A stretch of DNA of 64,000 nucleotides, taken from Diphasiastrum complanatum (Eukaryota > Streptophyta > Lycopodiopsida > Lycopodiales > Lycopodiaceae). How positions within the stretch are numbered: the first letter of the stretch is position 1; each line of letters begins with the position of its first letter. A program made the translations under genes and the position numbers. The stretch lies in assembly GCA_029204225.1 (NCBI GenBank), contig CM055101.1, forward strand, positions 44,700,180-44,764,179, read 5' to 3'. The notes beneath the pieces were generated by a model. It was given only the letters and a program-made list of their open reading frames with translations, was not told the DNA's origin and made no database searches. This document shows positions 1 through 16,217 of this stretch, one piece after another.

Positions 1-3154
<3,154 letters not shown>

Positions 3155-3545
3155 GGAATTTGAAGAACATACAATCCTTCCTAAGTGAGGTGTACTTTTC
3201 TTTTTGTGCTTTCGAGTTGCAAGTTTATGTCTACATGGCAATCTAATCCTTTAGCCTATGCAGACCTAGTATTTCTCTATTCTCACATGGAAGTACTTTT
3301 GACTCTCATGTGAAACTTTTTCCTTGTTCACCTTTTTAAGAGAAACTAATCAAGATTTTAATACAAGAGAAAGATAAAACAAGCTTTAAAATTCAATTAC
3401 AATTTTGTGGGGGGCTCCAAGAACCTTTCTCTAGTGGTCTGCAAGGCCTTGCCCTCTAGGCCTTGACATAGGAAAAATAAGGCCCTTGGGACTGTACCTT
3501 CTCTTGCATAATGCAAGCTTGAGAATATATTTTTACAATGTTTTA

Positions 3546-3582
<37 letters not shown>

Positions 3583-4521
3583 TAGCGACCGTGGCATTAT
3601 GCCTATACATTCCACCATAATGTTCACCTCAAGATTTTGTCATGATTGTTACATATGTGATCTTCCCACACATGGTGAGTTGGTGTATCATGCTTGAGTT
3701 TGGCTCACCCACCTGGGTTAGACTCTCTATGATCCATTGGTTAATAATACTGAAAATCATGTTTGTGAATCTTCTACCACAAATGATGTGTCATGTGCCT
3801 AATACACAAAGAGTTGTTTAAACCTTCCCTCCCCTCATCATGCAAGGTAGAAGAATATTGTGTTATGTGATTTGCTCGTAAAATATGTAGAAACCTGGCA
3901 AAATAGTGTAGTTCATGTTTTAGGGCATTATATGGCATAATATTTCTCCTTTCTTTCTACATAAGAAGCTAATGGGCTTTAGAGCCTAAAGCAATCCATG
4001 CATGACAAGTGTTTATAAATGAGTCAACAAAAAAACTAAGTGTGACTTTTACGCACGCGGTAAAACCTCGAGCATCAAGCTTTAAGCTTTCTATGGCCTC
4101 TGCCTCAAAAAGGGATGTAATGTCATCCTAATTTATTTGATGTGGATTGTCCACTACTTCCTATTCCTCGTATCTAGACCTCTTCATTTCCAAAACAAAA
4201 AGAGCCAATTTAGACTCATCAGGCTTAAAATATATGGTAAAATTCTCATGTAGGTTTTATGCCCGTGAGAGTTCACCCTTGCCTTGTCCAAGGGGAACAC
4301 ATGATGGTGAAAGGCAAAGAGATTGATGATTGATGGTTAGGCATTGTAAAATGGGCCAATTCCATTAACTTTGAAGTTAATTGTGTACTTTATTATGTTT
4401 TTATAGTGAATCTTATCTTCCTAAAGATAGTTTTTCATCATGGTTCATGAAGAATTGTCCATTATGCATGCAATGGACTATGCAGAAGCTTTAAATATCA
4501 GGTGCTCATCCGAAGATCCAC

Positions 4522-4609
4522 TTAAGTGAGAGAGTGAAGGTCCAAGTTACCTGAGATAGTGTGAGTTAAGTGAGAGAGTGAAGGTCCAGGTTACCTGAGA
4601 TAGTGTGAG
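4522..4609. repeat. Two tandem copies of a 44-bp unit
   Basis: The unit starting TTAAGTGAGAGAGTGAAGG and ending GAGATAGTGTGAG occurs twice head to tail (4522-4565 and 4566-4609) with one visible base difference (CAAG/CAGG). This points to a recent local duplication. Confidence 0.9.
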
Positions 4610-4813
4610 TCAACCGACAAACTATAAGAATGGAACTGACAAATTTTTTCAAAAATCGACATCATTTAGTATAACTCAAAAGAGGTTTCCAAGAAGAGCA
4701 AAGCATTAGTGTACATTGACATTCTCTCATTTAGCTTGCACCATTGTTTGTGTACTACATTTAAAGGTATGTGCCTTTTTCATCCTCAGGTGCAATGGAA
4801 AGTCCATTTTTAG

Positions 4814-4915
4814 ATGATGTCATCCAATGATTAAGCTGTTTTTGCCACATATGGCTTTGTGAGATGACATCATCTAATGATTAAACTATTTCGCCACGTA
4901 AGCCCGCTGGCTTTG
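4814..4915. repeat. Degenerate direct repeat, unit about 50 bp
   Basis: A motif of the form GATGATGTCATCCAATGATTAA, then TTTGCCAC, then GGCTTTGTG occurs twice with several substitutions. It is older than the neighbouring 44-bp duplication. No function is apparent. Confidence 0.6.
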
Positions 4916-6545
4916 TGGAGAATATGCCGTCATGAGTCACGACCATGAACCAAGGCTCAACCCTGCGTTGGAGCTCTCAAAGCAAATGCAAGTAATTCTT
5001 TCTGTTTAAAGAATTGAAAGGCGTCAAGAGTACGTAATCCAAGCTATAACAATGTGATTACTTTCGCAAGGAACTTTTATGCACCCTACTTCAGGAATTG
5101 TAGGTATTCTATAAAGTCAACTTAAGTTGATATCAGAAGCACCTTTGGAAAATTTTCTTGTTCTTCTATTCTCTTGACCCCGTCCCTCTTGTGGATAAGA
5201 TCCTCCATGGAAATGCCTGATTCTGTTTCACATGGCTCGCGACTAATCTCCATACATGCTGCTAAACACCTACTATTTAGTTCATTATTGAAGTGCATGT
5301 TGGTGTTGTAACAAGCTTTAATCTTCTCTTATGATCATGGTTTTCCCATCATTTCTAATAAAAGCATGAGGGATATTATTATTATAATTAATAGCATTCA
5401 TGACTTCACAAGTGGATTCCCATTAATTTTGGTAACATGCCTCTATATGCCATTATCTAGTTCATATTTTACATGCATGTTGATAACAAGTTTCACTTAG
5501 TACCATCTTATTATTAGAATTGTGTGTCTGTATTTGTAGCACTGAGCACAGTTGAAATCACTATATACTTGAAGTTGGCAAAAGTCTTTTTATAGGCCTT
5601 CAACTATTGTAACAAAGACGAGCTGAGAACTAGATAGTAAAAGTAATGAACAAAGCAATTCGACTGAGAAAGTGATGTATTTTTTTTTTTTTTTTGTAGC
5701 TAGAATATATCAAAAATTCTAATAAAAATAATAATAAATACATCTTACAAATTATGTTACCATTATGCAACCTTGTAGGCTTTGGTAAAAAGTTTCAAAG
5801 TGACAAGTTAGACTCAGAAGCTATTCTTCTATAAAAATAGAATGTCCCAAAGGCTGCGCTATTTAACAACATGTTAGAAAACTGAAAGTTGCTTCTATAT
5901 TGCACTATAACAAGGTTGCACATCAAGATGGCGACAAATCATGATGACAACCTTACTATTTGAAACATGGTGTAATAAGCCATGTAAAGACCATCAAAAG
6001 TCAACTACAGAAAGCTTTTCAACATCCTAGGCCTGTAGTAAGGTTTTTGCCAATTCCCTGTACATTGAGAGACTGAGGGGGGCATATTGAACTACATACA
6101 ATAGCTAGTTATGTTGTATCGATATCTTCTAAATGACAATATTCTCCAAATGACCACCATCATGCTAAAATGTAACTACCATCAAGATGAGTTTGCAACT
6201 TAATGGCCTTGGCACATAATTCCAAAAATCATCATACTCATCATTGGAGTATGTAGCATAAATGCTCACAGCTTGAAACAAAATCTCAATTTTCTGTAGG
6301 TGGCTAGGGTCCACCTTCTTTGCGTCAATTCTTGATTCTTTTATATGCCAACCTCTAGAGAATAATGTGATTATAGCTCCCTTTGTGCCTTCTTTTGTAA
6401 ATCAATTAACCATCATGCATGTGCTGGTAAAAACCTCTATTTTCTTGTTCTTGTTATCCACAATCATAGAGTACCTAAGCATGGAGAGAAGATCTACAAA
6501 AATATCTCCTCCTTATGGCATCAAAGTTTAAACTACGCACATTCC

Positions 6546-8465
6546 ATGATGGAATTATTCGCCACTGAATGGGGAACCTATGCCTACAAAATGATGTCGT
6601 TTGGACTTTGTAATGCCCCAAGTACCTTCCAACGAGTTATGCAGGCGACATTCAAAGAATATTTGCAAAAAATTTTGGAGATATTCTTGGATGATCAATG
6701 CATGCACGGACCTAACTCTGAGCAATTATTCAATTTGGAAAAGGTGCTAAAGAAATGTTGTGAATATCAGATATCCTTAAACCTAGAGAAGTGTCAGTTT
6801 TGGGGTGACACATGGACTCATTCTTGGCCATATAGTATCCAGAAATGGAATCGCCACAGACCTGTCAAAGATAAGGATCATTGTTGATCTGTCACCACCA
6901 AAAATGATCTGTGGAGTCTATGTTTTCATGGGTCACGCTAACTACTATCAGATCTTCATTTTAGACTTTGCGAAGTTAGCACGACCAATCTACAAGATCA
7001 CAACAAAATCACATTGGATGGAGGAGGCCCTACAAGCTTTCCAAAAACTAAATGCATTGTCTCAGCACCAATATTACGTCCACCCAATTGGTCCATCGAG
7101 TTTCATGTGCATACGAACGCATCAAAGTATGCAGTGGGGGCAGTCTTAACCCAGCCAAGAGAACACAAAAAGGATTTCCCAATCCGATTTGCTAGCCGAC
7201 AGCTCAGTGGTTGAGAGATAAATTATTTGACCACAAAGCAGGAGGCACTGGTTATGATTTATACGGTTAATAAATTTTGGCATTATTTGATGGCAACACA
7301 TTTCGCTTTTTATACGAACCATCGACCCTTGTTTTATCTTGTTAATAAAACTTTCAACACAGGGAGAATCACCCGTTGGTTACTTCTGTTGTTGGAGTTT
7401 GATTTTCAGATAGTGGTTCGCAAGGGAAAGTGGCATTACATGGCAGATCATGTGTCGCGATTCAAGGGTAAGGAAACTACAGCCCTACCTGATGATGAGC
7501 TACCAGATGTTGCCTTGTTTTATATTGACATTGTACCTGAATGAGCCACTGACGTTGTTGAGTACCTTATGCAGGGCCAACTGGACAAATACTTACCCAA
7601 GGCGGAACAACGAAAGTTGATACTCAAAGCTAGACCTTATCAGCTAATTGTTGACCAATTATATCGAAGAGGAGCAAATAGTATTCTTCGAAGATGTATT
7701 CTTCCACACGAGGCCACCTACATTATTTCAATTTTGCATGAAGGCATGGGTGGTGGTCATTTCGCATCCAACATTACAATTCGCAAGATATTGCAATCAA
7801 GATGCAACAATACATAAGGATACGGATGGATACTTGAAGAAGTGCGATGTGTGCCAGAGAGTTAGGAGACCAACAAGGTTGAAGTATGATCTTTTACACC
7901 CAATTCTAGCTCAAGCACCATTCGACAAGTGGGGATTGGACTATATTGGTCCTATCCACCCTACTGCAAAAAGTTCACAAGCCCGATATATTAGTGTGGC
8001 TACGGATTACCTCACCAAGTGGGTCGAAGCCAAGGCAATGCGAATAGCTGATGCTCCAATAACTCTCCAAGTCCCTGTATGAAAATATCATTGTGCGCTT
8101 CGAATGCCCGATAGAGATGGTCAACGATCGTAGAAGTCATTTCGTCAATGAGACCATCAAGGTCCTATTGGAGGAATTCTTCATGATCCATTGATTCAAC
8201 GCGCCTTATTATCCTCGCAGTAATGGGCAGGCCAAGTCATCTAACAAGATCTTATGCAGCGTGATCATAAAAACAGTCGAAGCTAGCATATCTGATTGGG
8301 AGCACAAGTTACATGCTGCTATGTGGGCATTCAGAACAGATTGCAAAGGAAGCACTGACCACACGCCATTTCAACTGGTTTATGGTCAAGATGCAGTAAT
8401 GTTAGTGGAGTTCTTGGTACCTTCATTACGAATTGCCACAAGACAACATCTTGATGAATCCAAAT
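6546..8465 (+). mobile_element. Gypsy-C: Ty3/gypsy pol fossil (RT, RNase H, integrase)
   Basis: Plus-strand gypsy polyprotein remains in the usual order. A reverse-transcriptase part begins at the FGLCNAPSTFQRVM block and includes a FLDD catalytic-type motif (6546-6887). The RT connection and RNase H follow, with TTKQEALVMIYTVNKFWHYL and a TNHRPLFY motif (7014-7544). The integrase zinc-binding part has CDVC (near 7840), and the core has WGLDYIGPIHP and FQLVYGQDA motifs (to about 8460). The fossil is incomplete and broken in several places. No LTR of its own is seen. Its plus-strand pol stops where the LTR of Gypsy-A starts at 8466, so Gypsy-A appears to have inserted into it. Confidence 0.9.
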
Positions 8466-9281
8466 TGTTGGAAGTAAATCTGATTTGTATATGTTGGCTA
8501 GATCTACTCATGATGTGGTGTAGTATAGCGAGGATCGTCCACTTTCTAAGTTTCTACCAAGCTTCAAACGGGAATGCAGAATAGAAAACAATGACGAAAG
8601 CACTAAGGCTTACCCAACTAGTGCTCGAAATAGAAATGAACTAGCTAAGAGGACAAAAACAAAACCTTACTAAGGCTTACCCAACTAGCAAGGTGATTAA
8701 GCTAAATCCTAAATTAACACCCAAAGGGATTGAAAAGATAGATTGCGGCTAAGCTAAGCATCAATCGACTAAAATATGCCACAATAAAAGAACCAATGAA
8801 AGGAGGCAAGAGGAGGCCCGAGCACCTTCCCTCAAGCTATTCACCTTCAATGGGGACACAAGTGAAATAGCAAGATAATCTCAAAAGAGATAGTTGTTTA
8901 GCATAATCTCAAAAGTGTTATTTACAAGGCAAATACCTCTCCCTTTATGGCAAGGAGGGTCTTCCATAAGTATCCACTAATTATGGGACTAATCTATTTC
9001 TAGCCTTTCTAGAACTTCTAACTTAGGATTTGAAACTTCAAATTTTCTTAACTTAGGAAAACTTAAGACAAAATATTTCTAATCTTAAGTTTCCTAAGTC
9101 TAAGCTCTAAATCTAGGTTTAAGCTATTTTATTATTTTTTAAACTTCTACTCATGGGCTTACAAACACATGCCATGGCAGAAGTTTATTAACAGACACTC
9201 GTACGTGGACTTACAAAACACATGCCACGGAGTTTTATTTCTCTCTTTTTTATTTTTTTCTGTGTTAGTCAGATGCTAACA
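8466..9281 (-). repeat. 3' LTR of Gypsy-A
   Basis: On the minus strand it begins TGTTAGCATCTGAC and ends ACTTCCAACA, giving the usual TG...CA ends. It matches 21969-22662 over almost its whole length. It directly follows a purine-rich tract on the element strand. Confidence 0.88.
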
Positions 9282-9296
9282 TTATCCCCCTCCTTA
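9282..9296 (-). other. Polypurine tract of Gypsy-A
   Basis: On the element (minus) strand this reads TAAGGAGGGGGATAA, immediately upstream of the TGTTAG start of the 3' LTR. This is the standard position of the plus-strand priming site. Confidence 0.75.
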
Positions 9297-9860
9297 TTGG
9301 ATTGGTGGTCCCACACCAATCGAAGCCTTTTCTTCCTGGATCTTCTGTGCTTCTTGGAGGCGAGACTGTTGTTGTTGGGAGTAATAGATTGTGGTGTCGA
9401 TGCCCTCCATTTGCCACTGTAATTTGTTCAGGAAGGGCATTAATTTGTAGTAATGGAGCATACTTTGTAGAAAGTTGTGGGTTTTCCATAGCTCCACCAT
9501 ATCAACGTGCAAGGCTGAAGTGAGTGCAGCGCAATAATAAACCTACGCCGATGTGGTCTCTTGCGTTCGTAGTGGTTTATTGATATCAAGGGCTATTGGG
9601 GGTAGCCCTCGATCCCAAAAACCCGTGAGTTCTACCAGAAATGCTACCAGGCCGCAATTGTCCACAAAATATCTGACATCGCGATCAGGGTTGCCATGGT
9701 GCTTCTGGTAGAATACATGGCAGTTAGTGACCATGTCTTCAGCTAATTTGCCGGTATTGACGCCTGTAAGCTTGGGCCAAAATATCTGATTCTTGACCTT
9801 GGTGGCAGGAAACAGTTCTCGTATCACTACTGGATAGTAATAAGGATTTGTGCGCATATA
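9290..9860 (-). pseudogene. Gypsy-A extra ORF, downstream portion
   Basis: A minus-strand coding-like stretch of about 190 codons lies between the Copia-1 insertion and the Gypsy-A polypurine tract. It contains motifs such as YYYPVVIRELFPATKV and HHGNPDRDVRYFVDNCG. The position, after pol and before the 3' LTR, is that of the extra (env-like position) ORF of Athila-type gypsy elements. I recognise no enzymatic or membrane domain and assign no function. It is a fossil of the element and broken. Confidence 0.55.
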
Positions 9861-10610
9861 TGAGGGTGCTTCGATATACTATGCCATCGAGGTCTTGCTT
9901 TTTAGGAAGAGCTAATGGCGCCAGAGAGGTTGTGGATCCATGAGTTTGACTACTTCTTTATGTGTTTGATACTAACACTGGTCCAAATCTGGCAATATGT
10001 AGCCGCTCCCTTGTAGTTGGATATTGATGGGGCAAGGGAGATAGAAGAACGTGAATGGAGAAGAGAGCAGGAATATTGCAGAACAACTGTCCCATTGTAA
10101 TCAGCTACTAAATGCAAAAATAGTCTAATAGACAGCTTATGCTAAATGTAATCACAGCTTTAAGTGTTCTAATTGCCCAACATGATTTTAAAAATTAATT
10201 CATACTCTGAAACAAGAGTACAGTCCACCGAAGAGATTATAGATGGTTTGTATGTGGTACTACTGAAATCAAATTCAACGTGAAGTATAGTTCTGAAATA
10301 AATGGAAGAGCAGTGATAATGCGAGTTCCTCAGGCGTCAAAGACAGCCATTGTTTGATCATAAACTGAGGAGTCGTAGACGTCCATGTTTTGATCAGAGT
10401 GAGTAAACAAGCACGATCAAACAACAATGAAAGTGCATTTAATCACAACAAGCATTCATCTACGTTGTACACAGATAAAAGCAAGATGTTGTTATATTAC
10501 ACAGAAGCACAATACAAAATAGCAATTACAACAAAAAATGACGGTGTAATTGGGAGGCTCAAATAATGTGTCTCATGGATGGAGCAACCCGTAATCTGTG
10601 CTTGGATGAT

Positions 10611-10620
10611 CTATTTATAG
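10611..10620 (-). promoter_or_regulatory. TATA box in the Copia-1 LTR
   Basis: The minus strand reads CTATAAATAG, a strong plant TATA match, in the correct orientation for transcription from a minus-strand LTR. It lies about 0.77 kb from the LTR start. Confidence 0.5.
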
Positions 10621-10791
10621 ACTTCATCCATGTATTAATTAAATTGAATGCTTGTCACCTAATTAGAAAAGCCGTTGTACTTGGAAGTATATGGCTTCTG
10701 TGACAACTGTACACAGTATTTACGGTCAATAATTCAGTATTGTTGACGTGGACGAGGACGTCGCTGGAATGTTCTTCGTTTATTTTAGACG

Positions 10792-10944
10792 ACCTTCGGG
10801 ATTTTTCTCTCTCTTTGCATTTTTTGCAAGAAGCCGAAGGTGCCCTCAAAAAGATGGTGATGTCTTTAAAACAGTTTAATGCATGAAAATAGATAACCTT
10901 CGGGATTTTCTCTCTCTTTGCATTTTTTGCAAAGAGCCGAAGGT
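10792..10944. repeat. Duplicated 50-nt hairpin motif
   Basis: Two similar imperfect palindromes lie at 10792-10841 and 10896-10944. Each has outer arms ACCTTCGG and CCGAAGGT and inner arms CTTTGCA and TGCAA(AG) around a T-rich loop. They are about 104 bp apart within the LTR-like region of Copia-1. Confidence 0.85.
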
Positions 10945-11384
10945 GTGTTAAAAACAGTTAAACTTTTGAACTATGCAAGTGTCGTATTTTGGGGAAATGC
11001 GAAAGGCCGAAGCTGTTGAAAACATAGTGTATTTTTGTAGACTGTTGAAAAAGTAATGTATGTTCTAAATGCAAGTTTTGTGGAAGTCCTTAAAGATGGC
11101 CAAGTCTTCAATGACTTCAAGTTATTAAACTTGACATCTGAACTTTGAAATTATGACAAGATTGGTTACCCTTTGCTGGAGATCAACCGGAAGCCCATTG
11201 TAGACGTTCTTCAAATATATTGGTTGTCTAAGTTTGTGATTCCTACAGGTATCAGATGAGTAGACGTAGAACCAAAGTTGGTTTCATCTGACTCTAGATC
11301 AATGATCAATGAACATGCAAGAAGAATCATGCAATAAAAATTAGTCATTCACCAAGGAGGCAACTGTGGGCTTAATTTCCAATA

Positions 11385-11393
11385 GTCCCCCTT
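11385..11393 (-). other. Polypurine tract of Copia-1
   Basis: The element strand reads AAGGGGGAC between the end of RNase H coding and the ATTGGAAATTAAG start of the LTR-like stretch. Position and composition fit a copia polypurine tract. Confidence 0.65.
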
Positions 11394-11397
11394 AAGG

Positions 11398-13058
11398 TCA
11401 CGGTTGGTGCCTTGGTATCTTCATCAGGTTCAGGTTGTTGAAGAATTTCTGGAGCTTGATCCTGGGAAGCGCTTTGGTGAAGATGTCTGCGACCATTTTT
11501 GTTGTGGAGCAGTATTGAAGGATCACTTGCCCTGAGAAAACTTTCTTCCGAATGAAATGATACTGGATTTCTATGTGCTTGGATTTGCCATGAAATTTGG
11601 GATTCAGTGATAGTAAAATATCGCTCAAGTTGTCACACATTATGGTGGTAGCATTAAACTGAGTGTGATGTAAGTCGTGAAGTAATAACCTGATCCATAC
11701 AGTTTCTTTTGAAGCTTGACATGCTGTGATGTACTCTGTCTCTTTCGAAGAAAGCGCAACTGATTTATGCTTCCTTGAGTTCCACAAAATCGGTCCCCCT
11801 GCCAGATAGAAACAGAACCCGGAGGTAGATTTTCTGGTAGAGACTGTTCCTCCCCAATCTGAGTTGGAGTAGCTTCACAGGACGAGTGGGTCGATAGCAT
11901 TTCCATCATAACATAAGATGTGATCTAAACATTCTTGAATATATTTCATCACTCTCTTCAATGCTTTCCAATGAGAGATCCTCGGATTAGTCAGTAATTG
12001 ACTCAACGTGCTAACAATATATGCTAAATCTGGTCTAGTATACAACATTGCATACATTAGAGATCCGATTAGTGAATGATAATGGTACTTCGCTAAGTCA
12101 AGTACTTCACTATCAGTCTCAACACAAGAAGGTTTAGTCAATACTATACTTGGATCCATTGGGGTATCAATTGGTTTGCAATCAGACATATGAGACTTTT
12201 CTAAAATGCCTTTTAGATATGCCTGCTGGCTAAGATAGATCTTCTTCTGAAGTCTATCTCTAGTAATGTGAATTCCTAACAAAGAATGAATAGCTCCTAA
12301 ATCAGTCATGTCAAATTCCTTTGACAGATCACTCTTAGTAGTGTGCAGAAGAGAAGTGTCGTTAGACAAAATAAATGCATCATCTACGTAAAGAGCTATG
12401 TGAACTAAATTGGTGCCTATATGCTTTGAATAAACATTACAGTCAGCTGAATTGTTTGCAAATCCTAATTGAATGAGATAAGAGTTGATTCTATCGAACC
12501 ATGCCCTTGCGGCCTGTTTCAGACTGTAGATTGCTTTGTGTAGCTTGCACACTTTGTGCTCTTGGCCTTTGACTTCAAATCCTTCTGGTTATAAGGTGTA
12601 CAGCTCCTCTTCGACATTGTCATTAAGAAATGTTGTCTTGACACCCATTTGGTGCATTTCGACGTCTTCCACGATTGCTAACGCAATCAGAGTCCTGATT
12701 GACTGCATCTTTATGACAAGATTGAAAATCTCTTGATAATCCACTCTTTGGACTTGAGTGAATTCTTTAGCCACCAACCGTGCTTTCCATTTTGCAATGG
12801 AACCATCAGAGTCGATCTTCTTCTTGAAGATCCACTTGTTGTCGATAATTTTCTTGTGAGTGGGAAAGTCGACCAGTGTCCAGGTCTGATTCGTCAAAAG
12901 TGAGTTGTACTCGCTTTCCATAGCTTCTTGCCACTTCACAACATCCTTGGAGTTAATTGCTTCGACTAGGCTCTCTGGTTCTTCTGATAAAGTCCAGAAT
13001 GATCGAGGTGCATACCTCTCATGAACAATCCGAGTCCGTGAGGATCTGTAGACGTTGG
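11398..13058 (-). pseudogene. Copia-1 reverse transcriptase and RNase H remains
   Basis: Minus-strand copia pol remains. The RT entry block has WTLVDFPTHKK and KWIFKKK motifs and the KARLVAKEF block (about 13040-12590). The RT core has AIYSLKQAARAWF and ALYVDDAFI (12552-11875). RNase H follows with SKETEYITACQASKE, the KHIEIQYHFIR block and VADIFTKALP (11787-11398). These are diagnostic for Ty1/copia. It is a fossil with several breaks. Confidence 0.9.
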
Positions 13059-13196
13059 TATAAGGGAAGCTCCTTAGATCCTGCTTACAAACCCTAAACA
13101 TAAAGGATAACACACTGCGAAGAAACCACCCAATCAAGTAGAAGCATCCAATCAATCTCTAGAAGCCTCACCCCCAAGCCAAAGAACAAGAAACAT
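13059..13196 (-). repeat. 3' LTR of Gypsy-B (138 bp)
   Basis: Same length as the copy at 16218-16355 and aligns without gaps. On the element strand it starts ATGTTTCTTGTTC and ends CCCTTATA. It is unusually short for gypsy. Confidence 0.88.
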
Positions 13197-16100
13197 GAAT
13201 GTAGAGTGAGATGATTAGGGCTGTCTCTTATGTAACGGATTTCATGATCGAATCCTTGCATCAATTCAGCCCATTGAGCGTTTCTCCCCCGAAGATCATG
13301 TTGATTACAAAAATAGTTAAGAGGCTGGTGATCCGTATACACTACAAACTTACTACCATACAAGTAGTGTCTCCAAGTTTTAAGTGCATGGATTAGAACA
13401 AACAATTCCTTTTCCTGCGTAGTATAACGCAACTGAGGACCAACAATTTTTTTGCTTTCAAGTGCTAGTGGCCTATCCATTTGTAATAGAACCGCTCCAA
13501 CTGCAACATCACTTGCGTCTGTTCTCACGATGTAAGGTAAATCTGTAGTTGCAATTTGTAACACGGGAGCTGAAACAATCATTGTTTTCAGTTTCTCAAA
13601 ACATTGATTCAATTTCGCATTCCAAACAAGAGGCGGACTAGGTTGATTTTTCTTCTTATTAACAATTCATTTTGTCATATTATTAAGCGGTGCTGCTAAC
13701 TTAGCATAATCCTCAATAAATCTTTTGAAGAAAAGTGTAAAACCTAAAAAAGACTTTACTTTTCTCACAGTCCCCGGAACTGGCCACTCAATTACAATTT
13801 TGATTTTATCCTCGTCAATCTTGATCCCATATACTGTGATCTTATGACCGAGATAAAGCAACTCTTGTTAAAGAATTCACACTTGGACTCTTTAGCGTAG
13901 AGTAACTCCTGACAGAGTTTCATCAAGATGATTTTTAAGTGTTCTACGTGTTCCACCAAGGATTTACTGTAAACGAGAATGTCGTCTAAGAATACAACCA
14001 CAAACTTCCCCAAATATGGACGAAATAAATCGTTCATCATTTCCAGGAACGTTGTTGGAGCATTCGTTAATCCAAATGGCAACACTAGAAATTCATAATG
14101 ACCAAATCTAGAACAAAATTCTGTCTTTTGGACATCTTCCGACTTAATTCTTATTTGATGGTATCTTGTCCTGAGATCTATCTTGGTTAAATACCGTGCT
14201 CCACCCAAATGATCTACAAGGTCATCCATCCTGGGTAATGGATATCTATTCTTAATAGTCACTTTATTAAGCCCCTCATAATCTAGACACATCCGGAAAC
14301 CTCCATCTTTCTTCGCTTTAAGAAGAACATAAGCATCCCATGGTGATTTACTAGGTTGTATATGTCCCATCCTCAAAAAGTTTTCTATTTGATTTGAAAT
14401 CTCTGTCTCCTTTTCTTTGAGAGAACCTATAAGGTTGTCTAGAGACCGGTTGGCAATTTTGTGGTCTACTGACCTAGACGGTGGTAAACCATGAGGTAAT
14501 TCAGATGGAAAAACATCCCTAAATTCATTTATGATCTGTTCTTTCACTGTTTGTTTATGATCTAAATTTACTGAGTTAAGAATTGTTGAGAATTTACAAC
14601 CATTTAGATTCATTTCAGGAACATCCACAACTGTAATAACATAAATTGAAAAAACTTCATACTCAGAATAAACCAATGTTTCCATTTCATTAACTATAGA
14701 AATCTGATCCAACGGACGTACAAAATTATTGCCAAATAATGCAACTACCTTATCACCCTCCTTGAAAGTGAAAACATGCTTCTCAAAATTAATTAACAGA
14801 GAAGGCGATTTACTAAATAACCATTCGTAACCTAAGATTAATCAGTACGAGCTAGGTCTAAAACATGAAAATTAACTAATTTTGTGTGTCCTTGCATCAA
14901 AACTGGGAGCTTTGGGACTTTTACGTTCCAAGTCTCCAACTCTGCTCCTGAAGCTAGATAAAATTTATATCTATGATTGTTGGCTTCAGTTTCCAAACTG
15001 AGTTTCTGCACAAGACGAGAATTAATAAGATTATGAGTTGAACCACTGTCCAATAAAATACTCACTTTTTGATCTTTAACTGTGCCAATAAAACGGAAAA
15101 GTTCATTAGACAAGAAAGAAGTAGTACAAAAAGAACATTCACACTCACAATCCATCCGATTAATTTCCAAAGTCTTACCATTGCCTCTTGGGATTTCAAT
15201 TATGTGAGCAGACACTTTCTTCCTTTCTGGACAAAATTTCATCATATGTCCAAGCTTCTTACAGACAAAACATAAGTTCTCTCTTTTAGCCTTTTCCCAG
15301 GACATAAATTTCTTGAATCTCTTTCTCTTCGGCTTCTTGGTTCCGATGCTACTTGATCTAATTCATCAAAGTATTTTGCTTGGTTTGGACCACGCTTCTT
15401 AACCTTCTTGGTTTTCAAAGTGGTTGGAATTTGCGCAAACTGCTTCCTGGATGCCACCACTGTGGAATCATATGCTTTCGCAATCCAAAACGCATCCTCG
15501 AGGTTTTGAAGCACATTTCGCCTGCATTCATTTTGATAGTCGGCTGGCAGACCTAGGACAAATAGCCAAAGTGCCAACTTCGCATCAAATGATGGAACCC
15601 TATTCCATAGGTCCATGAATTCTTGGATATAAGAGTCTAAACTCTTTGTACCCATCTTGCAGTTCACAAACTTTAGGTAGTAGTCCACGTCATCAGCAAC
15701 TACAAAAGCTTTCTTGAAAACTTCCGCAAATGCCTCCCAAGTAGTTGGCTTCACCGGTAAATCTCGCCACCACGATGATGCTTTGTCGCGTAAGAACAAC
15801 ACGACACTTTCAATTTTCTTCTCATCAGGAACACCGTGCAAATTGAAGTAACTACTCCATAGGACAACCAGTTCTCAACGACCTCAGGTTTTTTCTCCTT
15901 CTTCTCGTCCGCATAAACCTCCGGTTGAAAACCGAGATTAGGTGAAGACATCAATTTGACTTGATTCAAAAGAACCTCCATTTGTTGATCTCTCATCTGA
16001 CTACGATTATTCATATCATTGAGTGCCGTACTCAACTGCTGACAAATCACCATATAAGATGGCGGACCTGGATTTGCAGCTTGATGTGAAGTTTCTTCGG

Positions 16101-16204
16101 CAATCTCAATATATCTATCCTCGATCCTCTCCTTGGATGACAATACTAGCTGAATACCACCAAGCTCCAATGAAAAGCACCACCTCTCCAAACTTGTAAG
16201 CCTT
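13197..16204 (-). pseudogene. Gypsy-B gag-pol remains
   Basis: Minus-strand coding fossil in the order gag (about 16200-15240), zinc knuckle and protease (15305-14838), reverse transcriptase (14712-13667) and RNase H (13612-13200). The RT carries [37 protein letters not shown] and FLDDILVYS blocks. It clearly belongs to Ty3/gypsy and probably to a plant lineage with a short leader. It is broken. Confidence 0.9.
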
Positions 16205-16216
16205 GCTCTGATACCA
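16205..16216 (-). other. tRNA-Met-type primer-binding site of Gypsy-B
   Basis: The minus strand reads TGGTATCAGAGC, the classic plant initiator-Met primer site, one base from the end of the right-hand LTR at 16218. Confidence 0.9.
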
Positions 16217-16217
16217 C

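Larger units (their letters stand above)
10100..11384 (-). repeat. Probable 3' LTR of Copia-1
   Basis: The minus strand beginning ATTGGAAATTAAGCCCACAG right after a purine tract resembles plant copia LTR starts. A TATA box lies on the same strand at 10611-10620. Two copies of a hairpin motif lie between. The left limit is a guess, since no second copy is available to compare. Confidence 0.5.
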
